Source: Chaetomium olivaceum
Lineage: Eukaryota; Ascomycota; Sordariomycetes; Sordariales; Chaetomiaceae
NCBI GenBank assembly: GCA_039881045.1
Contig: JAYWVB010000044.1
Span: 124,001 to 188,000 of the forward strand
DNA: 64,000 nt
Direction: 5' to 3'
Shown here one piece after another: positions 43,354 to 54,100 of this stretch. The notes below the pieces were generated by a model, which searched no databases, was not told the origin of the DNA, and saw nothing but the letters and a program-made list of their open reading frames with translations. The number at the start of each line of letters is the position of its first letter. Positions within the stretch are counted from its first letter, which is position 1. A program made the translations under genes and the position numbers.

Positions 43354-44089
43354 CGTTGCGAAATGGGCAGATCGCCGCAATTTTGGTTATGAATAGAGAT
43401 TTGCGTGAGGTGGGTGGAGGAAGACTGTCGGGTTTGACTTTGGGGGAAGGCGGCGAACTTGGGTGCTGAAGCTTAAGCTCTGTGGTTCGTAGTGGGTGAG
43501 CTGCTGTTGGTAAGGCTGCCGGTCGTTGACGCAGCTCGCTCGCTGAGCCAAGCACAGTTTACATACTGTACGGCCTACTGTGGACTTGATGTAGATCCTT
43601 AGCAGATTCAAGATCGAGATTCTAATTAAGCTAGGATACTTCGAAGAAAAGTCACTTTCAAGAGAATCACCTAGATAGTCTGAATTGTACGGGTATAGAT
43701 TCTCTCGTTTTGGCCTGGTTCGCCATTTATCAAGCGTTGGGTGACCTAACCTGACTCGCAGGTTACGAGCACTTACAGCCAAACAGGGGTGGTTAATCTC
43801 ATTCGATACGAATACTGTGCACCGAGAAGCCAGCACCACCCGCTTCAGGTGATTGTCACTTTGTCCTTTTTCTGAACCCATTCCATCGACCCCTGGCACC
43901 ACCAACAGCACCACCTACAGCCCTTCACAGCCGTGGACGGGCAACCCTTGGTTGCATTACCGGGCCGCTTTGTTGCGACCCTCGTTGGGCGACTGTTGGT
44001 GCAAAAGAGATCCTTTTTCGACGTCAACGGCGCATCGCATCGTTGGCAGCTCTATGGGTCGTTTTTCCTAATTCATCCACGACGAACCC
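43354..44089. other. Divergent promoter region, RPN13 / MNN9
   Basis: An AT-rich part at 43560-43740 and no supported gene. A 175-codon minus-strand open frame across it has no recognisable motifs. Confidence 0.55.
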
Positions 44090-45262
44090 ATGGCGCGTCC
44101 CATGGGGTCGGTTCGTCTCAAGAAGACGAGCCCAGTGACTCTTGCCGTCGGCGTGGCCCTCTGCATCTTCATTTTATACTTTTTAATAGGCTCGTCGACT
44201 CCCGACTTTTCCGCTTCTCGCAAGGCCACGGCCGCATCCCATCCTCTCTCGCCGCCGACCTCTCCCTTCCGCAAGTCGACCGGGAGTGGCAAGCTGAAAC
44301 CGCCGCCCGTCGCACATTATGACCTTAACAATGTCACTACCACGCCCAACCCGCTCGAGAACCGCGAGAACGTCCTGGTCTTGACGCCAATGGCACGATT
44401 CTACCAGGGATACTGGGACAACATCCTCCAGCTGCAGTACCCCCACGAGCTGATCACGCTCGGCTTCATCCTGCCCAAGACGAAGGAAGGGAACGATGCA
44501 ACGAGGGAGTTGCAGAAGAGGATCACAAAGACCCAGCTGTACGGGCCGGAGAAGGACCGGTTCAAGAGCATCATCATCCTGCGGGAGGACATTGACCCGC
44601 CGCTCGTATCGCAGGACGAAAAGGAGCGCCACAAGATGCAGAACCAGAAGGCCCGTCGGGCGGCTATGGCCAAGGCCCGAAACTCACTGCTCTTTTCAAC
44701 TCTGGGACCAGCGACCTCGTGGATCTTGTGGCTGGATGCCGATGTCGTCGAGACCCCGCCAACGATCATCCAAGACCTGGCCCGTCACGACCAGGCTGTT
44801 ATGGCGCCCAATTGCTTCCAGCGCTTCTGGAACGAAGACAAGAAGGAGATGGACGAGCGGCCCTACGACTTTAACAACTGGCAGGACAGCCCCACGGCGC
44901 TGGAGATGGCCAAGAAGATGGACCCGGATGATATTCTGCTGGAAGGCTATGCCGAAATGGCGACGTTCCGGACATTGATGGCTTACATGGGCAAGGAGGA
45001 TGGCCTTTTGCATGAGGAGATGCCCTTGGACGGCGTTGGCGGCGCCGCGCTTCTGGTGAAGGCAGATGTCCACCGAGACGGTGCTATGTTCCCTCCGTTT
45101 GCCTTTTACAACCTGATTGAGACGGAGGGTTTTGCCAAGATGTCCAAGAGGTTGGGCTGGCAACCTTTTGGCCTCCCTAACTACAAGGTAGATATGGCCG
45201 TTACCAGTGGTCAATGTTGGACACGTGCTAATGAGAGGCAGGTCTATCACTACAACGAGTGA
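44090..45262 (+). CDS. MNN9: Mannan polymerase subunit, Anp1/Mnn9/Van1 family (GT62), Mnn9-type
   Basis: Single exon, 390 residues, the size of yeast Mnn9 (Anp1 and Van1 are longer). Short basic cytosolic tail, then a signal anchor at 17-36 (TLAVGVALCIFILYFLIG), so a Golgi type II membrane protein. The GT62 domain begins NVLVLTPMARFYQGYWDNILQLQYPHELITLGF, has the metal/nucleotide-sugar motif SWILWLDADVVETPP, then RPYDFNNWQDSPTALEMAKKM, EGYAEMATFRTLMA, LDGVGGAALLVKADVHRDGAMFP and FYNLIETEGFAKMSKRLGW. Extends the alpha-1,6-mannan backbone from GDP-mannose as part of a complex. Family membership is certain; choice of Mnn9 over Anp1/Van1 rests on length and on the EGYAE and RPYDFNNWQ segments. 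Confidence 0.9.
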   Translation: MARPMGSVRLKKTSPVTLAVGVALCIFILYFLIGSSTPDFSASRKATAASHPLSPPTSPFRKSTGSGKLKPPPVAHYDLNNVTTTPNPLENRENVLVLTPMARFYQGYWDNILQLQYPHELITLGFILPKTKEGNDATRELQKRITKTQLYGPEKDRFKSIIILREDIDPPLVSQDEKERHKMQNQKARRAAMAKARNSLLFSTLGPATSWILWLDADVVETPPTIIQDLARHDQAVMAPNCFQRFWNEDKKEMDERPYDFNNWQDSPTALEMAKKMDPDDILLEGYAEMATFRTLMAYMGKEDGLLHEEMPLDGVGGAALLVKADVHRDGAMFPPFAFYNLIETEGFAKMSKRLGWQPFGLPNYKVDMAVTSGQCWTRANERQVYHYNE

Positions 45263-45953
45263 TGTATCATATAAGGTTTCTCGGCACCAACGGCCACCCA
45301 TCAACTGACAATGGGAGCGGAACAGTGATTATTCCACTCGAATCCTCATGGGGGGTTCGTTAGAGCGCGGTAGGATGACAATTGAGGCCTTGGCCTGTCA
45401 GTAACATTTTTGAGATGCACCTCGATCGCGAGTGTTGCACCAATCTGTTCTCAGGGCTAGGTGTCGGTCAAACACCCCAAAGGGGGATGTGCTTCAAACT
45501 TGTACGATACAGTGTGCGACCTTGATGGTAACTGGCGCAACGTGGCGGCCTAGTTTTTTTTTTGGCTTGGTTGAACGTTTTTGGGCAGGCATCGGCCATT
45601 GCTAGCTGGCGGATGGCCGTGATAAAAGGCACAAGCATGGCGTTGAGAGGACATAGAGGTCTGAAGCAATGGGTATCATTATTATGCATCATTTCTAAGC
45701 GAACGCTACTTTCGGTATGCTTGGTGTTGCGGTGTCGCCTTAGACCCCCAATATCAACAGCGAAACAGTCCAACTCCAGCTTCCATGCCCTCAAAATCAA
45801 ATCTTCGTATATGCATGCCAACACATCCCAGCCACTTGTTCCAGACTTTCAAACCAGGTGAGAGACACAAAGTGATCTCTTCCTCCCGCTTCCTTCCCAT
45901 CTCATCCTACCGCATCCCCGGTCTGTGCATGGATGTAGTTACTTCCTAGTCAC
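45263..45953. other. Intergenic between convergent genes
   Basis: 3' flanks of MNN9 and PEX4. Nothing else seen. Confidence 0.6.
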
Positions 45954-46611
45954 TCACTTGCCCTCAAACCTCTCCTCCTCCGCCCACAACTCCACCAGCC
46001 TCCTCGCCCCGAGCTCATCGCCATCGCGCAACAGCGCCGCCACGTCAATATTCAGCGGCGAGTCGATGCCAGGCGCGCTCAGCAGCATGCGCACCGCGCG
46101 CACGCACTCCAGCACGCTGTAGGCCGGCGACCATGCGTCCTTGAGCAGGTCCAGACAGATCTCGCCCGTCTGCAGGTTCACGTTGGCGTGCACGATGGGC
46201 GTGGCGAAGCGGATTTGCGGAGGCTGGAGCGGGTACGTGGGCGGGATGGTGATTTGGAGGAGCCAGCGGCCGTCTATATTTTGGCGGGGGTGGTTGGTTA
46301 GTTGTGTGTGTTTGTTTAAGGGGTTGGGTTGGTTTGGTTTGGGGGTGGTCCCGGGGGGTTGAAGGAAGCCGAAGTAGGGAGGAAGAGGGGAACGTTGTTG
46401 GATGGGATGGGGATATATATGTTTGTATTTACGCACCCTCATAGCCGCACCCAACTCCCCGGCCGTTGATGACGGCCTCCCAGGTGAGCAGCTCCTCATC
46501 GGCGACGGGGCCGAGCCGTTCGATGCCCTGCTCGTCGGCCGATTCGGTCTTGTTCCACGTCTCGAGCTCCCTGAGCAGACGGCGCATGGCGCTGCGGGGG
46601 AGGGAGGACAT
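45954..46611 (-). CDS. PEX4: Peroxin-4, E2 ubiquitin-conjugating enzyme
   Basis: Monoubiquitinates PEX5 on a Cys for recycling. Exons 46611-46437 and 46273-45954, 164 residues, a normal E2 length. The fold runs from the N-terminal helix MRRLLRELETWNKT through GRWLLQITIPPTYPLQPPQIRFATPIVHANVNLQTGEICLDLL, with the catalytic Cys in GEICLDLL and the HPN-equivalent reading HAN, to DAWSPAYSVLECVRAVRMLLSAPGIDSPLNIDVAALLRDGD. The DSPLNVDVA-type C-terminal helix entry and the L-L-R-x-G-D motif are those of PEX4 rather than UBC4/5 types. PEX22, its membrane anchor, is not in this window. PEX6, acting on its product, lies 16 kb away. Confidence 0.87.
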
Positions 46612-47413
46612 CGCCAGGGACCGGTTTGGGAACCTCGTTGTTTATGTATGTATGTACTGTTGCTTGTTTTCTTCCTCGGCCGGGAAATGGGCGAGGCTGG
46701 ACCACTCGACCAAGATCGGGAGATTGGGAGTTCTGGAGATGGGGTTCTGGTGATTGAGGTCCGTGGCGCTTTCCGGGGGACTCAATGATTCGTCGTCAAT
46801 GTGTGTGGATTGAGTTCCCGATGTGCCGACCCCTGCTCTGTCCTCGACCTGCGACTTGAGAACGCCATCAGCCACGCGCGGCTGGTCGGGCGCGCGCGTT
46901 GATGGGTTCGGAGCCGAGGCAGCGTGCACAGTGGGGCGTGTGCGAAGCTCCACTACCAAGGGGTCGATGACGGGAAATGTCAAGTATCCCCATTTTGTAT
47001 GTACAAGCAACACACATGCAATGTCGTTAATCCGCACTCTGGATTCCATATGAAATTGACAATGCCAAAGGCTAAAAAAGACACATGGATGCCGGCCTCA
47101 ATTTGCTATTGCTTTGGGATACACCCGCTACCTCATGGTACGACATGTAAAATAATATGTCCTGAGAATCCGAACCATTGCCGCCTGAGAAATCATATAT
47201 CCGTCCCCATCATATCCTCCCAGCCGCCATCAAACCCGTGGCGCACTCTGGCAGTTGAGATTGTTTGTTCCTGATCTCATGTAACCTTGCCCTTCATGCT
47301 GCCATCAGAAACGCCAAAAGACATCAAAATTAAACCCCAACACCCCATCCATAATCCTACACTACATCCCCGTAATTCAGACAGCATCTGATTGTACCAG
47401 GAAGCCGCGACTC
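46612..47413. other. Intergenic, no gene seen
   Basis: Upstream of PEX4 and downstream of the large Ser/Pro-rich gene. A GC-rich patch near 46860-46930 and AT-rich remainder; no features recognised. Confidence 0.6.
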
Positions 47414-50275
47414 TCAGGCCGTGTTACCATCTTTCGACTTCCAAAATTGCATCATTCGGCTTAGTCGTCTGGTCTTGCTACTCTTGGCCTTCTTTTCCGG
47501 CTCGCTATCCATTGGGACTTCAATCGATAGCTTGCTCCGTTCCCCGTGTGAGCTGTTAATCAGGCGGCTAAGGCTCGCCAGACTTGAACGCCGCCGACCG
47601 AAAGCAGTCGAGGTAAAGGAGGCGGGCCTCGGTTGATCGTTCAACGGCGGCTGCCTTGCTTGCGGGTGCTGTGCAAAGAGGCTGTCCCTTGTCATCGTCG
47701 AGTTGCTGGACGTCAGCGACGGGATATCATCAACGGATATCCGGACTTCAGGGCCGGGTTCTCCCATAAGCAGCGAATGGAAGTTATCCTCCGTAACCGA
47801 TGATGGGGCTGTCGAGATGCATTGAGCGTCGTAAGACATGGGCGATCTCGGAGACGGGAATGCCGAGGATTGGGTCATGGACCAAGGACTAACAGGGCCC
47901 AGCGATGTCGTGGGAAGATTGAGAGGGCTGACCTCGACGGGAGCCAGATCCTTGGGCCGGAAGGCATGGCGTGGAGAAGGTGTCGCGGAACCGGAATTAG
48001 CGTTGTCACCAGAAGAGTCCGGAAAGTCGGTCAAATACTGAGAAGGTTCAATGAGAACCACCTCATCCCGGTCCATGCTGTGGCGCGGGTTTGCCGCCGA
48101 TTTTGCCGGTTTCGACGCATCGTCCATTTTGTCACTCGGTCCGATGCCAGCTTCGACTGGAGGCGGCGCAACGACGTCCGCCTTGGCCAAGTTTTGGCGT
48201 GCGGGTTGCAACGCCTCCTCGGGCTGTACCACGTCTTCCGGTTTCTCAGCGATCGAGGTTCCAGCAGCAGGTGTCGATGCTCCAGTCGAAGAGTCGCACG
48301 AATCCTCCTCTTCTTCTTCCTCGTCCTCCTCGAACACGTCAGCCATGGTGGAGCTGCTCCCGAACCGCCGAAATCCAAAGCGGCCGCCTTCGAAGGGTAC
48401 CAGTTCCGGGGCGCTTTCAGCCCGTCTATGGTAATAGTGCATCCCGGGCCCGGTAAACCGGCTCATGCCTGCAGCGCTATGCAGCTGCTTCTTGGTGAGG
48501 CCTCCTGCTTTTTGTGCCGCTTCCCATTCCAGATTGCGTGGCAACGGGGTGTTGAAAGGACCCAGAGCCGCGTCCAGGTCGATCATCTGGTACGACATGT
48601 CTTCGTCTTGGGTGGGCTTTGGGAAGGTCCAGTTTTCCCAATCCCCATTCTCAGATGACTGGACACTTGAAGGCTCTGGCTCCAGAGACATGTGCAACTC
48701 GCTGTCTTCCACGTTGTCAACCACTTCCAAAGGACGCGGCGGAGGTGGAGTTGGCGCCCTCCGTTTCTGCTTGCCCGATCGGTGTTTGCCTTTGCGGGAC
48801 AAAATCGAACCTGCCCAAGTCTTCACCTTCTTTTTCTTCTTACTCCTCTTCTTGCTCAGGGGTTTAGGGGCATCTGGGCTTTCTACCAATCCAGGCGGCA
48901 CAGCTTCTGCAACGCGTTCCGTGGAGCTGGGTTCTGTCATGCTCAAGTGTGAGATTGTGGAGCGAGGGCTATCCGGCTGGGCCCGTGTAGGTGAGCCTGT
49001 GACGAAAGGGTCAAGGCTGAAAAATGACCACTTTTTCGTAGATCTTGTCGGGCTTGGAGTAGCTGGGGTAACGGGAATGGAAGGGGGGAGCGAGCCCAAA
49101 AGAGGAATCGATCCACGTCTTCTCGGAGAACGAAGAGCTGAATCCTGTTCCTGAACGCTGGGGGTCCTCTCCATAACAGCGCCTGCTGTGCTAGGCCGGC
49201 TCTCGCTGAGCTTCTGAACGGGAGCCGAACCAGGAAACGGACCCGTCTCGCGATCAGCATTTGTGATGGAGATGACCGAGGAGATGCTCCCCGAAAGAGA
49301 GTGACCGGGCCTCGCCGTGACAGTGCTGGATGTATCCGTAGACACGAGCGACAACGGCCTGGGGATGTACTCTAGGGTATCAGAAAATCCAACCCTGTTT
49401 CGTGCCAAAGCCTTGGGAGTCTGCTCAAGCTCCGTGGTAGGCGGCGACGGATCGTCGAGTGCAATTGTAACGGGCTCTGGAATAGGCACAGTCACCGGTT
49501 TCGCGACTTCAGTCGGCTTCTCGGGGACCTGAGTGTTCGGACCTGCCGGCCGTTCGGCGGCGGCCGGGCTCGCAGGGGCACTGCTCCCTTTCACGCTCGG
49601 GTTTGGCGGCGGAGGTGGGGCGATGATTGAAGACAGGTCATGGCTGGAGATGGCAGCAGACCGACGATGGGCATGACCTCTGCGGGGTCTAGTCGGCTGG
49701 AGCAAGGGCGAGGCCATGCCGCTATCCGACTTGGTAGGGCTGGTATTCAGAACGGTAATGGCCTCGCCATCCCGGATGCTCCCTCCGACGAATTCGCTCC
49801 CACCTCTGCGGTGTCTATGACCAGCCGGCCGAGTGGCGGTCAACAGAGGGGAATTGGGGGCAGAGGGAGACTGTGGCGGGCTCAGAAACATGTTTTCTAG
49901 TCCCGGTGTCGATGGCAGGGAGGCACCAGGGTTGAATGAAAAAGCTGGCAAAGCTGGCGATCGCGGAACAGATTTTTCATCCTCAACGCTCGCCTTCGCT
50001 GCCGCGCTGCGGGGCTCAATCGCAGACCGTGGACGTCTACCGGCCGCTCGAGGAACAGAAGTCGGCCCCGAAGAAGAGGATGGCCGCGCCGGGAAGACGA
50101 ATGGTGGATTCGGTGGAGGCGGGTTCGATCGCGGTGACGTCTGTGAATCGGAAGAATCCTCGTGGGAAGTCGTTTCGCCCATGGTCGAGGGGCCTAAGAG
50201 ATAGAGCGCCTCCCCGGGGTCAGGGCCGTCTGGCGAGGGAGGGTCGATCAGCATATCGAGGCCAATAGTTGCCAT
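47414..50275 (-). CDS. Large Ser/Pro-rich intrinsically disordered protein
   Basis: Uninterrupted 953-residue frame from the first ATG at 50275 (MATIGLDMLIDPPSPDGPDPGEALYLLG). Composition is Ser/Pro/Thr-rich with many S-P sites. There are a few ordered islands: a Lys-rich block KKRSKKKKKVKTWAGSIL at the centre, MSRFTGPGMHYYHRRAESAPELVPFEGGRFGFRRFG, an acidic run, and a C-terminal segment with RRSSLASLSRLINSSHGERSKLSIEVP and KKAKSSKTRRLSRMMQFWKS. Similar proteins are conserved across filamentous ascomycetes, and I believe some are annotated as cell wall proline rich protein, but no signal peptide or membrane segment is visible, so a wall location is doubtful. Multiple Arg-x-x-Ser and Ser-Pro sites suggest phosphoregulation. 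The clean 2.9-kb frame shows that not all of the window is affected by indels. Confidence 0.75.
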   Translation of the reverse strand: MATIGLDMLIDPPSPDGPDPGEALYLLGPSTMGETTSHEDSSDSQTSPRSNPPPPNPPFVFPARPSSSSGPTSVPRAAGRRPRSAIEPRSAAAKASVEDEKSVPRSPALPAFSFNPGASLPSTPGLENMFLSPPQSPSAPNSPLLTATRPAGHRHRRGGSEFVGGSIRDGEAITVLNTSPTKSDSGMASPLLQPTRPRRGHAHRRSAAISSHDLSSIIAPPPPPNPSVKGSSAPASPAAAERPAGPNTQVPEKPTEVAKPVTVPIPEPVTIALDDPSPPTTELEQTPKALARNRVGFSDTLEYIPRPLSLVSTDTSSTVTARPGHSLSGSISSVISITNADRETGPFPGSAPVQKLSESRPSTAGAVMERTPSVQEQDSALRSPRRRGSIPLLGSLPPSIPVTPATPSPTRSTKKWSFFSLDPFVTGSPTRAQPDSPRSTISHLSMTEPSSTERVAEAVPPGLVESPDAPKPLSKKRSKKKKKVKTWAGSILSRKGKHRSGKQKRRAPTPPPPRPLEVVDNVEDSELHMSLEPEPSSVQSSENGDWENWTFPKPTQDEDMSYQMIDLDAALGPFNTPLPRNLEWEAAQKAGGLTKKQLHSAAGMSRFTGPGMHYYHRRAESAPELVPFEGGRFGFRRFGSSSTMADVFEEDEEEEEEDSCDSSTGASTPAAGTSIAEKPEDVVQPEEALQPARQNLAKADVVAPPPVEAGIGPSDKMDDASKPAKSAANPRHSMDRDEVVLIEPSQYLTDFPDSSGDNANSGSATPSPRHAFRPKDLAPVEVSPLNLPTTSLGPVSPWSMTQSSAFPSPRSPMSYDAQCISTAPSSVTEDNFHSLLMGEPGPEVRISVDDIPSLTSSNSTMTRDSLFAQHPQARQPPLNDQPRPASFTSTAFGRRRSSLASLSRLINSSHGERSKLSIEVPMDSEPEKKAKSSKTRRLSRMMQFWKSKDGNTA

Positions 50276-52251
50276 CTTTTCAAGCCGCTCTGCGGCACCA
50301 GAATCGAATGGCAACTTAGTGGCATGCGAATAACATGAAAAATGCCGAGTATAAACGTCGACTGGTAGAAAGGCTTGCTGCAGTGGGGAGCGATTCGAAG
50401 CCAGTCGAGAAAGTTGTCGAGGCTCAGCCGATGGTGAGAATTAAACGATTAAAATCAATTGCGGTCTGGGATCTGGTGCGTGTTAGCAACGGCCAAATGA
50501 GCCGGCGATGGCCCCGAGTGCAAAGAATGCGAGCTGCGCAATACGCGACGTCACGATTCTGAGGGCGGCGTCGCGGCGAGCAATGAGCACCACAACGCAC
50601 CATTGAGAAAGACAATCCGTACGGCTGCAAAAGACCTGGAGAATTAGGCAACCAAATGCTGTTTCCAGACGAATCCAACGGGGCAAGTATCAAAGGAGTG
50701 GACGGCCAAAGCCAGAGCAAATCTCTCGATTTGCTGCCGGAATTGGGCCAAAGGGTTGCCGGGCAGTCGATGAAGTTGAGGGCGGCGATGCGAAAGATGT
50801 GGGAATGGAAGGGGTGAGAGACGGAGAACCTGGGCGTTGTGTTGAAATGGGCCTTGTAATGTGCGGGGGTAACATTAACACTGTGAGTGCGGGTCCTTAA
50901 CAGCCAAAAGCGGCAGGAACGGCGCCCACCATTCGAACCTCCCGGCCCGTTTCCCGTCTTTCAGCTTCAATACTGTGTGCCAAAGGTGGTTCTTCTTCCC
51001 TTTTTTGAGGTTGCGCAAACAGTCAACCGACGCCCTTAATTGCCGGATTCGAATTCGCAAACAACAGCTCACTTCGGCCCATGGAGATCACAACATTCGA
51101 CGTTCCGAATGTCCTGCGATTCCTTGATCACCGCCCAATGCGACTGTATGTCGCAGTGCCCCAGATGAAGGTGAGGGGGCTCGAGCCAGGCACGGAGAGG
51201 CACGGAGGGGGCAGCCGCTCGGCAAGCTGCCCGGGGCACGTCAGGTCAGCTCAATTTCAGATGGCATTCGCAGCCTGGTGTCCGCTGGTCTGTTCTCTCC
51301 AGGGCCCCCAAAAACGCTAGGGTTTACGCCCGAGGCATCTTCACTTGGGATATTTCGTATTCTGTTTCTCGACTACCATCGACATGAGCGCGACGGTCTG
51401 CGCCTCATTGCATCTTGCGCGTCGGGTACCCCGCAAGTGCGAACTGCCAGATCTCCGTTGCAAGTGGCCACAAGCACCGCTTGCCCCTGACGCACGGGGG
51501 TCAAAATGCAACCCCACGGCTCGAATCCTGTCCGGACTTCGCAGTAACCCTTCTTCAGAACGGCACAGCAAAACCCGCAGGTATGTTGATGTTTTCAAAG
51601 GGAAAGGACAGCGATCGCCTTCCTTCTTTTTGCACCATCTCATCGCTCCGTGTCCCTCGGATGTGCGGGCCTGGTGTCGGCGTAGCTGCCCCAGCGGTTC
51701 ACAGGCTTGACAACGTGCAGTGTATTCGTACCTGCATGTGTATGTACTTCGTACCAGCGGCGACTTCCGTCATTCTTACACACGCCGGCGGCGGCAGCTT
51801 GAAATTTCTTCATCGAGCCAAATGGATCAAATGCCAGACAATTGCTTGAATTTGCTGCGATCGCACAGTTGAAGATTGAAAGATTGAAGAACCCACTCCT
51901 GAATGCTCGGCACTGCGCGACGAGACGAACTCATTTCCGGGTAGAACCAATGTAAATTATGGATTCCGGTGTCCCACTCCAGTCACCCCCTGCATTAGTT
52001 CACAATACGACGCCCAAAACAATGCGTTACCGTCCAGGACTCGGATTTCACAACCAAGCCGCGAAAGAAGCAGGAATTGTTCCTTTAAGCAATTTGCTGT
52101 GCCAGCCACACCACAGATTACTCCCGCAACTCTGGCATTCCGTTGATGGACGTGCCCCACGCGGAGAAAGGCGTTTAACTCATTCACAAAAACCCTCGGA
52201 GTGTCCCAATCGGTTGCCGGGCAAGATACTCGGTGCTTACGACCTCCCTTT
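50276..52251. other. Intergenic, no gene seen
   Basis: About 2 kb. Open frames on both strands are short with no motifs. A GGTTCGAA-like string near 50931 (minus) has no tRNA around it. Confidence 0.5.
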
Positions 52252-52478
52252 GGCCAAAAAAAAAAAGCTGAACTCCAAAAGAAAATAAATCCGTGTAAAA
52301 CAAAGTGGAAAAACAACAAAAGAAAAAGACAAAAGAAAAAGAGATAGAAGGAGAGGATGAGAAAAATGGAAACAGGAAATGTAAATAAAAGCAGCAAGAG
52401 TTCTTTCAGACTTCCAGATAACTTTTGTTTCGTTTTCACAACTCGAGCTTGTACACTTGGAGTCCGGCTTTTTTGCCC
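52252..52478. mobile_element. MITE-like inverted-repeat element, copy 2
   Basis: 227 bp. Left end GGCCAAAAAAAAAAAGCTGA and ACTCCAAAAG; right end on the opposite strand GGGCAAAAAAGCCGGACTCC then AAGTGTAC. The interior has A-rich blocks (AAAAGAAAAAGAGATAGAAG) and TTCTTTCAGA, matching copy 1 at 10917-11132 over most of its length. No coding capacity, so it would be non-autonomous. Confidence 0.75.
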
Positions 52479-52952
52479 ATGCGGTGACGACTAAGCATTC
52501 ATCGAACAACGTTGAACCGAAGGCCTAATGTGGACGGGATGTAAATTGGCTCGCACAGTTGCAAAACCAAAGAGGCGGAATAAAGGCGGAATAACTAACT
52601 AGGTATTCATCAATTCCTCGAAATGGACTCGAGGTAACAAGAGTGTATTCATGAAGTTAGCACTCTATCCGAGGTATGCATATTCGTAATGTACAGATTA
52701 GTTCCTACGAATACAAAATTGACGGCTCAGGTCTGGCTGCAGCTCGGTCTATGTGGGGACACGCAGCCTCATCTCGAACAGCCGCAGCTAGGGAGCCTCC
52801 TTGCCCAGGGTCACCCCCAAAAATACCGTTCACCGCCCGCAATTCTGCCCCTAATTTTCTGCTCAGTCGCAGCGTGGAAAATCCGACCGCTTACGCTGCA
52901 GCATTAGCGACGGCGTCTCCAAGAGAGACAACCGCAATTCAACAAGCATAAA
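52479..52952. other. Intergenic, upstream of CGR1
   Basis: No features recognised apart from the promoter position. Confidence 0.55.
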
Positions 52953-53439
52953 ATGTCCACAACAATAGTTGATGGCGCACAAGCGCCAGAGGCCACGGTG
53001 GCGAAGCCTCTGGGGATGCGGAAAAACGGTACGTTAAAAACCACTTGCATGGTTTTTGGTTCCTCGTACTAAGCTATACCCACCAGGCAAGCAATGGCAC
53101 GCGCCAAGAAGGCCTTCCGGCCAGCGTCCGGCTTGACGTCCTATGAGCAGCGAGCGAAACTTAGAGTCACACAGGCTGCTACAAAGGCAAAAGAGAAGGA
53201 GCTAAAAGAAGAAAAGGAAGCAGAGCGAAAGGTGCGCATTTCGCCGAGGGTCGTTATTTCGATGAGCGACCACGCATTGCTAACCCTTAATCTCACAGAG
53301 ACGGATGCAAGCTCTTGTAGAGAAGCGAGCGGCAAAGGCAGAGAAAGAGCGATATGAGCTGTTGGCGGCAAAGATGCACAAGAAGCGGCTGGAGCGGTTG
53401 AAGCGCAAGGAGAAACGCAATAAGCTCATCAACTCATGA
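52953..53439 (+). CDS. CGR1: rRNA-processing protein CGR1
   Basis: Small nucleolar protein needed for 60S subunit assembly. Exons 52953-53028, 53087-53231 and 53299-53439 give about 121 residues. The conserved core GMRKNGKQWHA then KKAFRPASGLTSYEQRAKLRVTQAATKAKEKELKEEKEAER is followed, after the second intron, by RRMQALVEKRAAKAEKERYELLAAKMHKKRLERLKRKEKRNKLINS, a Lys/Arg/Glu-rich helix typical of the family. Between WHA and KKAFRP, at about 53104-53106, one base is missing (the family reads WHAPKKAFRP, so a C is lost in GCGCC). Splice phases are otherwise exact. Confidence 0.9.
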
Positions 53440-54100
53440 TCTGGTTACTGGGCAGACTGAACATCAGCTGGCAGCGGTGCACAAGGCCGCCTCACATGCT
53501 GGGCACGGCATAAAACCTGGAATGAAGCCACATGCCGGAATGGCCCCTTTGGAGGAGGATGCACCAAGGCCTGGTTAAAGGAAAGAGGTTGACAGCTTCA
53601 AAATGGTTCACCCGCCCGGCCCCCTCTACGAATATGCCCGCAGAAATGTTTCGGGTAGCAACATCGAGGGTGAGCCGCAGAGGAGTGGGACAAAGCCCGA
53701 CTGTCTCGACATAACTACACTACATAGTTAGGCCAAGCCTCCCAGTTCAGGAGTAACCTGCGCAGGGCCTGCTGGGATGCAGGTCGAGTCTTGATAGACG
53801 ATCTAGATCATGATGTCCCTGTCTCGTTAATATAGGATACACAAGACAAGAATCAGGGGACCGCGAATAACTCTGATCCAGCCTTTGTCCAGATTCCGGT
53901 TTTGGGGCGCCGTGGCTGACCATCACATGCCGCTATGCCGCTCACGGTTTCCGCCCAGCCGCCCCACCTCTGTTGGCGGTCGCCTGACTTTGACTTTCGC
54001 AACCTCCCGTCCAATTCTAGTCACGCCTCACGTTTTTGCTAGTGTCGTCGTACGGCCCACCAACCCAATCCCATAAGTCCAGCCAGGAAGCGGGAGTACC
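53440..54100. other. Intergenic, no gene seen
   Basis: Between CGR1 and the tail-anchored coiled-coil gene. No features recognised. Confidence 0.6.

Noticed and set aside
43387..43914. 175-codon minus-strand open frame between RPN13 and MNN9
   Set aside because: Lies in the divergent promoter, has no motifs and an irregular composition.
50925..50950. GGTTCGAATGG on the minus strand as a tRNA B-box
   Set aside because: No cloverleaf and no terminator T-run nearby.
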